From Cryptomeria japonica (taxonomy: Eukaryota > Streptophyta > Pinopsida > Cupressales > Cupressaceae): a DNA stretch of 64,000 nt. Location of the stretch: the NCBI RefSeq assembly GCF_030272615.1, contig NC_081411.1:212529744-212593743 (forward strand). The letters run 5' to 3'. The translations under genes and the position numbers were made by a program. Below, piece by piece: positions 21,346 through 32,690 of this stretch. Numbering within the stretch: position 1 is the first letter of the stretch; each line of letters opens with the position of its first letter. The notes under the pieces are model-generated. The model saw nothing but the letters and a program-made list of their open reading frames with translations. It searched no databases and was not told where the DNA came from.

Positions 21346-23137
21346 ATGGCCCAAACCCGATTATAGTCAAGGCAACGAGAAATAGAAATGGAAGAAGAAG
21401 AAGAGGAAAATCTCAATGAGTTTCAAGAAGCACTTGGAGGAAATGCAAATGACGAAAACCCAAGTACTCCCACTCCTGCAACAATAGAAAGGGCCCAGCA
21501 TAACCCTCTCTTTAACAGACTTTTTGATGAAATACTCAGGAGCAATGCGGATGCTCACTTTTTAAAGCTTGCTCAAGAAGGAGCAAAACTCCCCTCTGAC
21601 TTTGATCTTGCCCAATTAAGACAAGCATCAGAATGACAAAGTCTCCATGAAGAGGAAAGAGGTAGAGATCCCATCAGATATAACATTCCTCGAGGTAACC
21701 CACCTCCTCCTCCTCCAAATGAAATGGAGATGTTGCGGCAACAAGTCGAGAATCTCACCCAACAACTTCATAGTGGTGTCAAAACTAACCAATTCTCACT
21801 CAATGACATCTGTCCCTATCCTTTTGATTGGAATCTTTATATGCCACCCTTTCCACGAGGATTCGAAACACCCAAAGTCAAAAAATATAGAGGAAAGGGA
21901 GATCCCCGCGATCATGTCAGAGAATTTCATTCCACTTGTCTCGAAGTGGAATATGAAGACACATACCTAATGCGCCTTTTTCCCCAAAGCTTGGGAGGAA
22001 CAACCACATCATGGTTTTCCCGACTATCAGGTGGCATTAGAATATTTGAGGAACTCATCCAGAAATTCCTCGCTCATTACTCTTATAACATTAAACGTGA
22101 CATCACCATGGCTAATCTGTGCAACACTAAACAAAAACCAGGTGAACTATTCTCAGTATTCTTGTAACGATGGCATCAAATGTCTAGCAGACGTTCTCTT
22201 CAGTTACCTGAACGAGAACTAGTGGAAATATTCATTTCCAACTTAAACGAAGAAATGGAATTTCACCTGGATGTCAAAGACACAGACTCTTTTAATGATA
22301 TGATCACCAAGGGTTTGAAATGTGAGCGGGCACTCATCAAGAAAGGACTTATCAAAATCTATAATGAACCAAAGGATAGTCCTTACCCACGCTTCAATAG
22401 TGATAAACCAAGCTTCTGGAACAAAAACAAGAATATCATCAACGATGGGGTTGTGGATGCTAGGACTATAAAAAGTGCACAACCTGTGGTTCGGTTTGCA
22501 GGACAGAATCCTCCACCTCAGAATAACACAAATGTTCCTTCCAATCAAGGTCGCATCACATCTCATGATGAACCAAGACCTCATCAGCAAAAAAAAAAAC
22601 GCACATACACTCCCTTAGGGGAACCCATTGAAATAGTATTGCGACAACTCATTTCTCAAAATTTGGTCACTTTACCTAAAACATCAAACTATGAGCCTCA
22701 GGTCAAACCCGCATGGTGGCGAGATACTGAACACTGTGATTTCCACCAAGGGAGAGGACTCAATACAAGTAATTGTCACCGATTGAAAGATCTTATTCAG
22801 GATCTTATTGACCGAGGAGAAATTGAAATAGAAGGACATGACCCAAAAACAACAAATAATGATCATCTGATGTTCAAAAATCCACTTCTAGGCGAGGCAC
22901 TGATACCACAGATTATACACAGGCTGCATATAATTACACTGTAAATCATCTGTATAATGCTAGTGAACAAGTTGCAACTATAACCTTCAAAAATCCAAAC
23001 TCAAATTGCAATGTTGTTACATGTCGTGGCAAGGTTACCATAAAGGCAGCTCCACAAGGCACCACCTCCATCCCAAAGCAGTACAATCTTGTGGAACAAT
23101 TAGACAAAATGCCTATGCTTATATCCATTTATATTGA
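21346..23137 (+). pseudogene. gag of element Q, broken and truncated
   Basis: ATG 21346 (in GCAAAATGGCCC) starts a frame homologous to T's gag. Shared blocks are CPYPFDWNLYMPPFP, GDPRDHVREFH, TYLMRLFPQSLGG, HYSYNIKRDITM and the zinc motif CDFHQGRGLNTSNC, in which the expected His of GH is Leu. Stops are TAG 21364, TGA 21634 and TAA near 22165; all fit a single C-to-T change of CAG, CGA and CAA. A frameshift lies near 22890. The match to T continues to about 23125 and ends where the microsatellite begins, so the protease and all of pol are missing. Confidence 0.85.
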
Positions 23138-23140
23138 TGC

Positions 23141-23141
<1 letters not shown>

Positions 23142-23215
<74 letters not shown>

Positions 23216-23775
23216 TATATAAAATTTATATAAATATATACTTTTAGGTATAGCTGCTATCATTCTTTTGTATTTACAGGTTTATGACAACTTTTATATC
23301 TGGATGTTTGTTCTTTCTTTCTCTTTATAACACACACACACACACATATACTATATATATACATATATATACTATATATACACACATATATATACTATAT
23401 ATACATATATATACTATATACACACACATATATATATATATATACTATATATATACATATATATATACACTATATATACATATATATATACACTATATAT
23501 ACATATATATGTGTATTTATTATATATATATATTATATACTATATATAAACACACACATATATACACACACACACACATATACATACATATATACATACA
23601 TATACATATACATATACATATATGTACACACACACACACACACATGTATATATCTATACATATACATATATATATACATATACATATATACGTATATATG
23701 TATATATATAGATATATGTATATATATAGATATATGTATATGTATATATATGTGTATAATGTGTATGTGTATATG

Positions 23776-23808
<33 letters not shown>

Positions 23809-23876
23809 ATACACACATACATACACACACACATATATACATACACACATATACATACACACACACACACACACCC
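23142..23876. repeat. AT / AC microsatellite
   Basis: The block is almost pure (TA)n, then mixed TATACA/CACATA/ATGTAT sequence, with (GT)n at 23782-23808 and (CA)n tracts at 23334-23346 and elsewhere. A short non-repeat island lies at 23211-23330. Long open frames on both strands are artefacts of the repeat. It separates truncated Q from the sequence flanking P1, so it marks a breakpoint or filled break. Confidence 0.95.
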
Positions 23877-23880
23877 CATG

Positions 23881-24409
23881 GACTTAAATTAGCCTTGTTT
23901 GCTCCTGATCTTTGGTTAACATGCACCTCTCTAGCAACCTCTTAATGATTGTCATTAGTACCGAAAGTTTAGCTGGTAAGAATTTAAGTCGCTAACTTAT
24001 ATAGGAATGATTTTGGAGGAATATATCTTTATCATTAATCTAAGCATATTCACCTCACACATCAATTCACCTGACACTTCATTTTAAACTAGATGCAAAA
24101 GGATGATTACTCTGTAGGCCTTTTTTGTGAAGTGGTATCATTCTTGATTGCGAATTTAGTTCGCACGTTTGTAGAGGCAACAAATTTCTCTTAAATTGTT
24201 CTATTCAAGAGGAGGAAGGACTTTAGTTCTAGCGAAACATGAATTCTTTGAGCCTTAGCTATCTTGGATAAGTGTTTGTCATAGAAATTGTAGTATGGAT
24301 GCTCCATTGAGGTTGAGGGGTTTGAAAAGACAAATGACTTTCTTAGGAGAAATTAAGGATGATAAGCTGAAATGTATCCTTGTTTTTCCCCATGATCTGG
24401 TTATTAGGG
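23881..24409 (+). other. Host sequence left of P1, with a short open stretch
   Basis: This unique-looking sequence is not similar to any element here. From about 24252 to 24409 one frame is open and includes an ATG at 24295 with the segment KRQMTFLGEIKDDKLKCILV. TTGTCATAG just before could be a splice acceptor. The open stretch ends at P1. Right of P1 another open stretch begins, but in a frame offset by one base. I do not recognise the product. Confidence 0.4.
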
Positions 24410-24594
24410 TGTAGTATCCTAAAATTGCAACCCTAGCAATTTACAACTGCATTAGGGTCCTCACGCATGCAAAATCAAATTCTCTAGCCTGATTGGAGAT
24501 GAGAGAGTTCTTGGCTTGCAAAAACAACTTCTTTCTTGGCCTCTGCATCACTCCGATTGCATTCTGCCCTAGAGAAAGGGGTAGGATAGGGGTG

Positions 24595-24675
24595 TGGCAC
24601 CACTGTCCCCCCTTGGATAGGGGTGTGGCACCCTTGTCCTCCTAGGACAGGGGCGTGGTGCCCCTGTCCCTACCT
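24595..24675. repeat. GC-rich foldback repeats in the P1 U3 region
   Basis: About three units of AGGATAGGGGTGTGGCACC...TGTCCCC occur. Units such as GGGGCGTGGTGCCCC can pair on themselves. P2 carries a comparable array made of GGCGCCCAGNGCCCTGGTCC (39950-40032), with a different number of units in its two LTRs. P3 has it too, near 58850-58920. The position in U3 suggests a promoter or enhancer role. Confidence 0.7.
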
Positions 24676-25482
24676 TATTTTAGTGTAGGACACTTATTAG
24701 ACCATGTCTTGTGGGTTGTGCCTTAGCCGGGAAACCTTCTCAATGTCGGCCTGTGATGAAATTCAAATCCACCAAACATGTATTTAAGGGGCATTCATCC
24801 TTTCATTTGCATAAGTTAAATAGGTTGGATGAGTGGGAAATTCACAAGCGATCAATCATTCAAGAGCATTCAAGCAATCTTTTCCACTATCGAGCATTCT
24901 CAAGTCTCCATTCAAGGCTAGGTGTTGCATTCAAGTCAAGAATCTAACCATTGAAGAGGAGATTGATTTCAACATACAATTCCACACAAGCATTTCTATC
25001 AATATTGATACTACAACCTCCCTTGAGGTGATTTACAATTCAGTCTTTCATTTACATCTACTTGCAAGTACTTTCTTTCATTACTTGGTTAATTCCAAAA
25101 CTAGGGTTTGACCTAAAGGCAAACCCCCAATCCCAACCCCTTTTCCTCTCTTTTCTGTATATAGGTTGTAGGTGCATAGTTGTACTTTCGGATTCGGGTT
25201 TCATTTACAGAGAAGGAAAAACCATTTTCGTTTCATGGATTTTTCGAAGGACCGTGTACATTCCCACCACGGTCCGGACAAATTTTTGTCAAATTTGCAT
25301 GTCGACTTCCTCTCAACATTTTACTACCAAATCTAGCTGCATAGCTTCATCCCATATTTTGATCTCAAGTTATAATCGATTCTTTGTCACTTTTGCACTA
25401 CATAATCTAATCAATTCCTTTCTAAATCAAAAGAAGGAAGAAGAGATCATCCTAACATTTTTAGTTCATTCAGAATTCAATC

Positions 25483-26866
25483 TGTAGTCACACAAATCTG
25501 TCGAGCTTAATTAAATAAATAATTGCTATTTATTTGATTAAAAATACACTAGCCATGAGTTAATTAATTAATATTTAATTAATTCATCTTCAAACATTCT
25601 CCTATTAATTAAATAAATTATTCAATTTATTTTAATTAATTCATTAAACCAAATTCACAATCAATTAAATGAATAAAATCTATTTATTTAATTAAATCCC
25701 CCTTTTCCTCTTTTAAATAAATTAAATAAAATATTTATTTAAATCATTATCCCCCCCCCACTTGCATTTTCCAACAAATGCAACTTGCACACATTTATTG
25801 AAATAAATGAATTTTTATTTTAATAAAATCCTATTTGCCCTCACCCACCAAATCCAATTGCATTCCTAAACCCCCTTCTAGATTCTTCTAACCTCTTCCT
25901 AATTAGCCTAATCCATCCCTTAATTATTGTCACATTCCTAAGCAAAATGGAGTCAGTTCTCAAAGACTTCAAAAGTTTTTGAAAAGCATTTAATGCTTTG
26001 TGTGTTCAACAAATTAACCTCCAAAGTCTTCCAAAACCACTAATGGCTCTTACATGACCATTAATGGCTCTTACATAACCATTTATGGTTATTTCAAACT
26101 TGTCTCCCCAAACATTTATTGCTTGGACCATGTTATCCGTCTTGCCTTTTGCACAAGAGTTTATCCATTGGATAAAAGCTTTATTCTTTGAATAAAGAGT
26201 TTATTCATTCAACTAACTTTGACCTTAACTCCTAAGGTCATGTCAAGCATTTAATGCTTATTCCCTCTCCTCTCAACCTATCTCACATTGACACATGTCA
26301 TCTTGGGATTGGGTTGAAAGCCCTCACATGGATTGAAAATCATTCAATCCTGACCCTTGTTGAGATTGCTCAATCTCAACCATCCGTTGCTCCATTTTTC
26401 CTATAATTAGAGCCCATTTCTTCATAATCCAAATCTTGAAAACTTGTATGCATTTAACCTATAGGAATTTTAGAGAGAATTTAGCATAGCAAACTAAAAT
26501 CTTGTTATTTTGGTTAAAATCAATCATTTTAATAGCATCTAGTATTTTAGCTTTACATTTTACATTTGGAGCAAAATACTAAAATCTCAATCCTCCATAA
26601 GCATCCATAGTGCAAAAAGCTGCTGAGAGCTACACTATTTTGGAACTTGGAGAGGAGAGGAACAAGGGAGAAGGAGCTAAGAGCATGCTAAGAGGCATTT
26701 GGAGATGCCTTATTATCTTTGTTTCATTTGTTAGATATATTAGCATGATTTTAGTATCTCTTTTGATATGCCTGTTTAGATTAGTTTTTGATTGACTAAC
26801 CCTAATGATTTCTTGTGTCTTGTGTTGTTTGTCATTTGCTAACCTTGTCCATTTTGCAGTGCATCT
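25483..26866 (+). mobile_element. Solo LTR of element Q inside the P1 5' LTR
   Basis: The 1,384 bp are flanked by a perfect 5-bp duplication CAATC (25478-25482 and 26867-26871). P sequence resumes directly after it, as comparison with P1's 3' LTR near 57630 shows. It starts TGTAGTCACAC and ends GTGCATCT, where the full-length copy has GTGCATCA. Solo LTRs arise by recombination between the two LTRs of one element. The insertion point is the same base as for the Q copy at 17261. Confidence 0.93.
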
Positions 26867-27039
26867 CAATCTATCATCATTTTGTGGAGATTGAATCTAG
26901 TGAATTATCCCTTCTCTTCCTAATGTAATGGTGAAAAGTTCTTGAATGATAATCAACAGTGAAACTCTCATCTCTCTTTGAGGGAAAGGGTTAGTTTTCC
27001 TCTTGATCTATCACTCATCATTTTACCATCATTACATTT

Positions 27040-27055
27040 TGGTGAACCCCACATC
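27040..27055 (+). promoter_or_regulatory. Primer-binding site of P1, decayed tRNA-Trp type
   Basis: TGGTGAACCCCACATC follows the LTR end after three bases. It matches the P2 and Q site at the first ten bases and differs after that. Confidence 0.7.
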
Positions 27056-28140
27056 TTGCATGCTTTCCTTTGAATATAATTGCATATTTTTCATTTACAA
27101 GTTTTAAATTTCTACAAACGTAGTGGTTAAATCATTAAAAACCCTAGTTTTTAAAATTAAAATTGAACTTGTGATTGGTAAAAATTGTTTGTGGTTATGT
27201 TAGATCTGAAAATTGCTTTGTTTGTCAAATTCAATTTCCTCATTGTCTTGTTCAATTTGCAATTAAAATTTACAAAATTAAGAGGTTACTTATTCAAACC
27301 CTAATTTTCATAAATCATCTTGAACTTGTGCAAAAATTGGATTTCAATTTAATTTTTCAAATTTTAGATTGTTCTTAGACTTGTCTTCAATTCAAATTTT
27401 CAATTTCCCCCCTTTTGCCAAAATTCAAATTTAAAAATTAAGTGGTTAGGTCATCAATCCCTAATTTTTAAAATTAATTGGATTTTGTGTGAATTTCAAA
27501 TCAATTTCATTTACATTCAGATTTCTAAACATTTTCCAAGGTGTCCCTATCCATTAGGTTTGACCCTTTTCAAAATTCTCATTCAATTCCTTTTTTTCTT
27601 CAAAACCCTAATAGGGTCCTATTTTCACATTTGCGCCTTCATTTCGCCCATCTAGAGATCGTAAAACTTGCCATTTTTTGGGGTTATCTTTAAAATCATC
27701 ATAATATCCATCCCTGAAAAATTTCAAAAAAAGTTGGTCGGACCATGTGCGTTCCCACCATGGTCCTCGACTTTTTTCCTGAAATTTTGGGAGACTGTTA
27801 TGACTATATTTAATAGCCTAAATATGGAATATTGGCTGATTTTATGAATTTTTGATCCCTCTGGAATCGGAAATAACTTCAAAATTCAACATTGCAACTT
27901 TCAAGACAATTTTTAAAATTAAGAGGTTAATTATAGTCTGCCCTGATTTAAAAATTCTAATTTTTAAGTGGTCTTCCCTTGGTCCTAATTTTAAAATTCC
28001 AATTTCCTTTCCTTTTTGGAAATTGTATCATCCTCTTCCTTCAACAGAGTTCAAATTGTGTAATCATTATTTTCTTGAATTTTGCATTACTCAATTTTGT
28101 AAGCTTTGTTTCACAATTCAAAATTCCAATTTTCCCTCTA
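27056..28140 (+). other. Leader of P1 with one long foldback
   Basis: The leader is AT-rich and non-coding. At 27711-27793 an imperfect stem of about 35 bp encloses the core GGACCATG...CATGGTCC (27740-27766). It ends with TTTTCCCTCTAGTGCATT, and P2 has TTTCTTTAGTGCATG at the same place: a pyrimidine tract and AG that look like a splice acceptor just before the ORF. Confidence 0.6.
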
Positions 28141-31091
28141 GTGCATTAGTTTTACCACTATTAGTCCTACTTATCCCATCCCTATTAGACGAAGCATTAG
28201 AATTAAGGCTTCCCAAGTTTTAATTACCGAGGAGATAGAGCCTAATTTGGGTGACTTCTTTAACGAGGATCATGCTAATTCTTCCCATCCTAATCATGTG
28301 CCTATTGATGGATCCCATGATTTAGAAGAAGCTTTAACTAGGGTTTCTTCAGATCAACTTTCTACATTGGATAATCAATTTGATAGCTTTCGACAATGTA
28401 TGTCCCAAGAATACCCTAATAGTGAATCTCTTCCATTAATTGAAGGTCTTAAGCACATGCTTCAAAGTGATAAGAATGGAATTGATATATTGTGTGGCAT
28501 TGCACATATTATTGATTCTAATGTCATGCCTATCAATAGTTATACCGAAACCCTAGGTTACTCACAACCTTCAACATAAGTAAATTCCTCTATTCCTTTG
28601 ACCAATCCTATGACTAGTATTCCTAATTTCACATCTAACATCATGGCTACTTCAACTCAAAATGTCATCCCTAAAACCATAGGTCATGGGGGCAATCCCT
28701 CTTCTTCATTTAATCCTCCATCTTTACCTATGTCTTCCATGAGTGTTCCTATTATTCCTCAACCAATCAGTGTGACATAAGGGGGCAATTCCTTCAACAA
28801 CCTTAATCCTCCTTTAAGTTTCCCTTTTCATACCCAATAATCACCCATGCCTACTTATTATAATGACCCACCACCTTATTCTCATTACATGCCTTCTTTC
28901 AACAACATCACACCACCGTCTCAATCACCTATGTCTAACATGAATTCTTCTACTGAAATGACACTTAACAATCTTGTTCAAACTATGTCTTCTTTACAAC
29001 AACAAATTGCTTCTATGAGTTCATCCAATTTTAGTGTGCCCACCTTTGATGTTGTGAGCCCACTTTCTCTTGATATTATTAAAGTCGTGCCACCTAAACA
29101 TGTTGAGATCCCTCAATTGGAACTCTATAATGGAAGAGGTGATCCTCTTACGCATGTCAAAACTTTTCAAACCTTGTGTATTGATTTTTCTTATGGTCAA
29201 CGATTGCTTGCAAAAATGTTTACAAGAACACTAAGAGATAAGGCCTTACAATGGTATTGTTCTTTTCCTTCTTAGTCTATCACTTCCTTTCAACAACTAG
29301 CAAATTCTTTCATCCAACAATTTCAAAACATTGGTCCTAAAATCACTTTGACTGATTTAATGCATTGTAAACAAGGTGTTAAAGAAAAAGTGACTTATTT
29401 CATTGGTAGATATAAGCATTTGTATGCTCAAATTTCTTTTCATGTGCTCGATAATGATATTCAAAGAATTTTCATTTCTAATTTATAAAAAGATATCAAG
29501 GAAAAGCTTCTTTTGTCTTAGTTTACTTCCTTTTCATAGTTGTACGCAACACCCCATAATTATCAATTGGCTGTGAGTCAAATGGATCAATCCACTCCTA
29601 TGGCTTCAAGTGATAAGGGGGAGAGTGTTCAACAACTGTTTGTGAAGTTCAAACCAACAAAAAGCTTCATCAAGTTCAATGATCCAATCAACAATAGCCA
29701 TGTGAATGCTACAATAGGTGTGCCTTCTATTTCTAAATTTTTTCAAAGAGAAAGATAGTTTACTCCTTTGAATGAATCTTTACATAATATTATGTCTCAG
29801 TTATTGCATAGAAATGTTATCAAACTTCCTCCTATAAAACATATTGATCCTTCCAAACTTGCATCTCCTTATTTTGATAACAATTCCTTTTGCCAATTTC
29901 ATCGTCAACCTGGTCATGATACTGAGAAATGTTTTGCATTGAAAAATAAGGTCTAGGACTTGATTGATAATAATACTATATTTGTGGTAGGTGTGAGTGA
30001 TAAAGGGAATAAAGCAGTTGCTCCTCCTAATCAAAATATTAAGATTTTCACTGATCCCTTGCCATCTCATACCTCTAACGTTATTGCGATTGCACCTAAT
30101 TCTCTCACTTCTTAAGCATTCATCTGTATGGCTCCAAACTTGGTTAATATGGTTGAAACATAAGATATGCCTAAGGATCCTTGTATTACATTTGACCCTA
30201 GAGAGACCATTAGAGCACTCGATGACCCTTTATACATAGTTGCAAAGGTTAAGGATATCCCTTGTCGTGGTGCTCTGATTAATCCCTCTTGCATGGTTAA
30301 TGTCACAACTAAAGAATATCTTTTCACTTTACAATTGCATAAACCACTCTATGATTCTTCTAATGTGGTTGTGAAGTTATTCAATGACTTCTCTTGTCCT
30401 ATAATTGGTTCTATCACCCTTCTTGTTGAAGTTCATGCTAAATCCATGGATGTTGATTTTGTTATTATACCTTCTTTTGAGCAATTCCATGTGAAGTTGG
30501 GCTATCCTTGACTATCTTCCGTGAAGGCTATTTCTTCTCCAATCCATAAGTGTATCAAATTTCCTCACAATAGAGAAATCATAATTGTCAACCATAGCTT
30601 ATTTTGTCCATCTGAAAGAAGCCCTAGTGTTCCTATTAATCTCTTTTGGCCTAAAAAATTTCAATCTCTTCCATTAAGGAGTGATGCTCTTTTTCAATCT
30701 GATCAAAAAAGGAAGAATGATATGATCTTGTCCTTAAGTCAACCTAGATCTCCAACACTTGACATTCCTATTATTCTTCAAGATGATGATCTTCCCCTCT
30801 CGGATAGAACTAATCTTCCTCCTAAGGAAAATTGTCCACCTACTCCTATGGATGTGACTTTACCTTCTCTTAAGAAGAACACCAATACTCTTCCTAAGGT
30901 TAGACCTATCCCTCCTCCCCATGATGAAATTGGTCTCCTCCCTACACCTAATATTCCTCCTTTCTATGGTGTGGTTCCACCTGCTTCCTCTTATCGAGAG
31001 AAGAGGCCTGCCTCTCCTATTGTTCAACCAAAAAGACCTCAACCTAAACCTTCCACTATAAAGGAGAGAACCATTCCTCCTTCTTCAAATG
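28141..31091 (+). pseudogene. gag and protease-like ORF of P1, part before R
   Basis: One frame runs through the whole segment, interrupted by about a dozen stops (for example 28577, 28778, 29273, 29756, 29954, 30509). The start codon seen in P2 is ATT here. Gag block: VEIPQLELYNGRGDPLTHVKTF (about 29100-29165), then the zinc motif CQFHRQPGHDTEKC (about 29892-29933). The protease-like segment reads LINPSCMVNV where P2 has LIDPSCMVNI. A proline-rich tail follows. Element R interrupts the frame at 31091; it resumes at 54595. Many of the stops are CAA or CAG to TAA or TAG, or TGG to TGA. Confidence 0.85.
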
Positions 31092-32647
31092 TGGTGCAGG
31101 GAACCCAAGGAATATCTCAAACTCTTGAAGATCACTAGATTGTAGTAAGTGGTTAAAAGGATGTAATCATGGTGTTGATCCTTTGGATCCACATAATGAT
31201 GTTTTTGGTCCAATTTGTAAGGCTAAGAGTCCCAAAGGTACCTTAAGACAACCTTGGGTCTCATTAAAACAATAGGACTTTAGAATAGGATATCATAAGT
31301 ATTTTTGATATTTTTTAAGAAAATAAATGACTTTAGAATAGGTCCTAAACATGTTTGAAGCTTGGAGGATGCAAATTGCCAAAAGTTGCAAAATTATCAA
31401 AAATGTTGTCAACAACTTTTGCAATATTGCTCTGAGAAGTTGCATTTGGTTCTAATGGTCATAAACATTAAAAAGGTGGTTAGAGTCATTGGGAAAATTA
31501 TATGTAAGGATGTTAAACCTTCCAGGTGAAGGTTGGAAGTGATTGGATGTTATTTTGGTGGAGAATTGAATGAGAAGCACTAAATTTCCTGAGCAATTTT
31601 TTTTTTCTGAGATAGTACGGTACGATATGGATTATTAGATCAAAACTCTAGGCATGGAATGGTGGTAAATTGAATAATATCTTATTTTCCTATGTTTTAA
31701 GTTCACTTGGTGACCAGAGTATTGGTTTTGTCTTCTTTCTATTTTGACTGGTCTAGAAACCCTTAATTTCAGGGTTAGTGCAGAGATGAAACCCTAGCTT
31801 GTCTTTTCTGCAATGGAATCTCATGGCCACTTAGAAAATGAAAGTTAGGGGAGTGTATTGTAAGATCCTAAAGGCTCAGGAATAGAGGAGTTTGTCTGTT
31901 GCTTCAACCACCAAGTCCTAGGCTAAATATCTCTATGTATTTAGCCTAAGTGATGAGACCATTGTGTGGACAGTCAACCAAACAAGAAATGTGATAGGTT
32001 GGATAGTGAATCCTGTTCATTTGGAGGTAGGATAACCTAACCAAAGTGCTGCATTGGTCCTATGCACCCATTCCTTGATACTTGCTTTGTTAACCAAGCC
32101 TAATTAGGCCTATTAGGTCTATGAACATAGTAAGGGTTAGGGTATGATAGAGTAGACTCAATTCCTGCAACTTTGGTATCTCTTGTAAGTCCAAAAAGGG
32201 TATCCAAAAAAATTATTTGTTTGTCTAGTCATTTGGAATTTTTACAAGCTATTTCCATAAACTGGCTAAAGAGACCTACTAGGATCTTCTAGCCCTATAA
32301 GGGTTCTTAGCCTTGTGGAAGTCCCAGAGCCCAATTTGTGGTTTATTTTCCTTATATTAGCCATAAGTAAACTATCCCAATAATTAGATTGAGAATTTGT
32401 AGACCGGAGACCAAATTTCCATATTTTGGTCAAATTTAAGGAAAGTGTCCCTAAAGCCCAATCTTGGTTGGAGTTATGTAAGGTCCCTAGAACCTATGGA
32501 AGAAGTGTGGGGTGTGAAACAAAATGAGGAGATTAGTCCTTCCATCTAGGAAGCCATTGGACCACTTAGTAGTGAAAAATCAATCTTTGGGTGTATAAAC
32601 CAAGAAATAGGCCCATTAGTACATTTCTTGCTTTGTACTCTGCATCA
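31092..32647 (+). repeat. 5' LTR of R
   Basis: The 1,556-bp LTR starts TGGTGCAGGG and ends CTCTGCATCA. It matches the 3' LTR (38472-38629 and 53204-54589) throughout, with clear divergence. TGTATAAACC near 32591 could be its TATA box. Confidence 0.9.
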
Positions 32648-32649
32648 AG

Positions 32650-32661
32650 TGGTATCAGAGC
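32650..32661 (+). promoter_or_regulatory. Primer-binding site of R (initiator tRNA-Met)
   Basis: TGGTATCAGAGC two bases after the LTR end is the standard site for plant initiator tRNA-Met, usual in chromoviruses and copia elements. Confidence 0.9.
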
Positions 32662-32690
32662 ATCAAAAGATCCTTGGGAAAGATAAGGAA

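Larger units (their letters stand above)
17261..23137 (+). mobile_element. Element Q: Tat-like Ty3/gypsy element, truncated after gag
   Basis: The order is 5' LTR, primer site, leader with a 20-nt repeat, ORF1 and gag. The match to T's gag frame ends near 23137 and the AT/AC microsatellite starts at once. Protease, RT, integrase and 3' LTR of this copy are missing. A Q LTR in the same P context stands at 25483-26866, but P sequence comes before it, so it is not simply this copy's 3' LTR. Confidence 0.85.
24410..27036 (+). repeat. 5' LTR of P1, interrupted by a solo Q LTR
   Basis: It starts TGTAGTATCCTAAAATTG and ends ATTACA before the primer site. The net length without the 25483-26871 insertion is about 1.24 kb, like the LTRs of P2 (1.24-1.27 kb). 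It holds GC-rich U3 repeats near 24595-24675 and a hairpin GGACCGTG/CACGGTCC at 25249-25275. Confidence 0.9.

Noticed and set aside
23284-23926. Long open frames on both strands rich in Tyr, Ile, His, Thr, Cys and Val
   Set aside because: They are translations of the (TA)n/(CA)n microsatellite with no homology or conserved start; artefacts.
25483-26866. The Q LTR here taken as the 3' LTR of the Q copy that starts at 17261
   Set aside because: P1 LTR sequence, not a Q polypurine tract, directly precedes it, and CAATC flanks it on both sides, so it is a solo LTR in P1.
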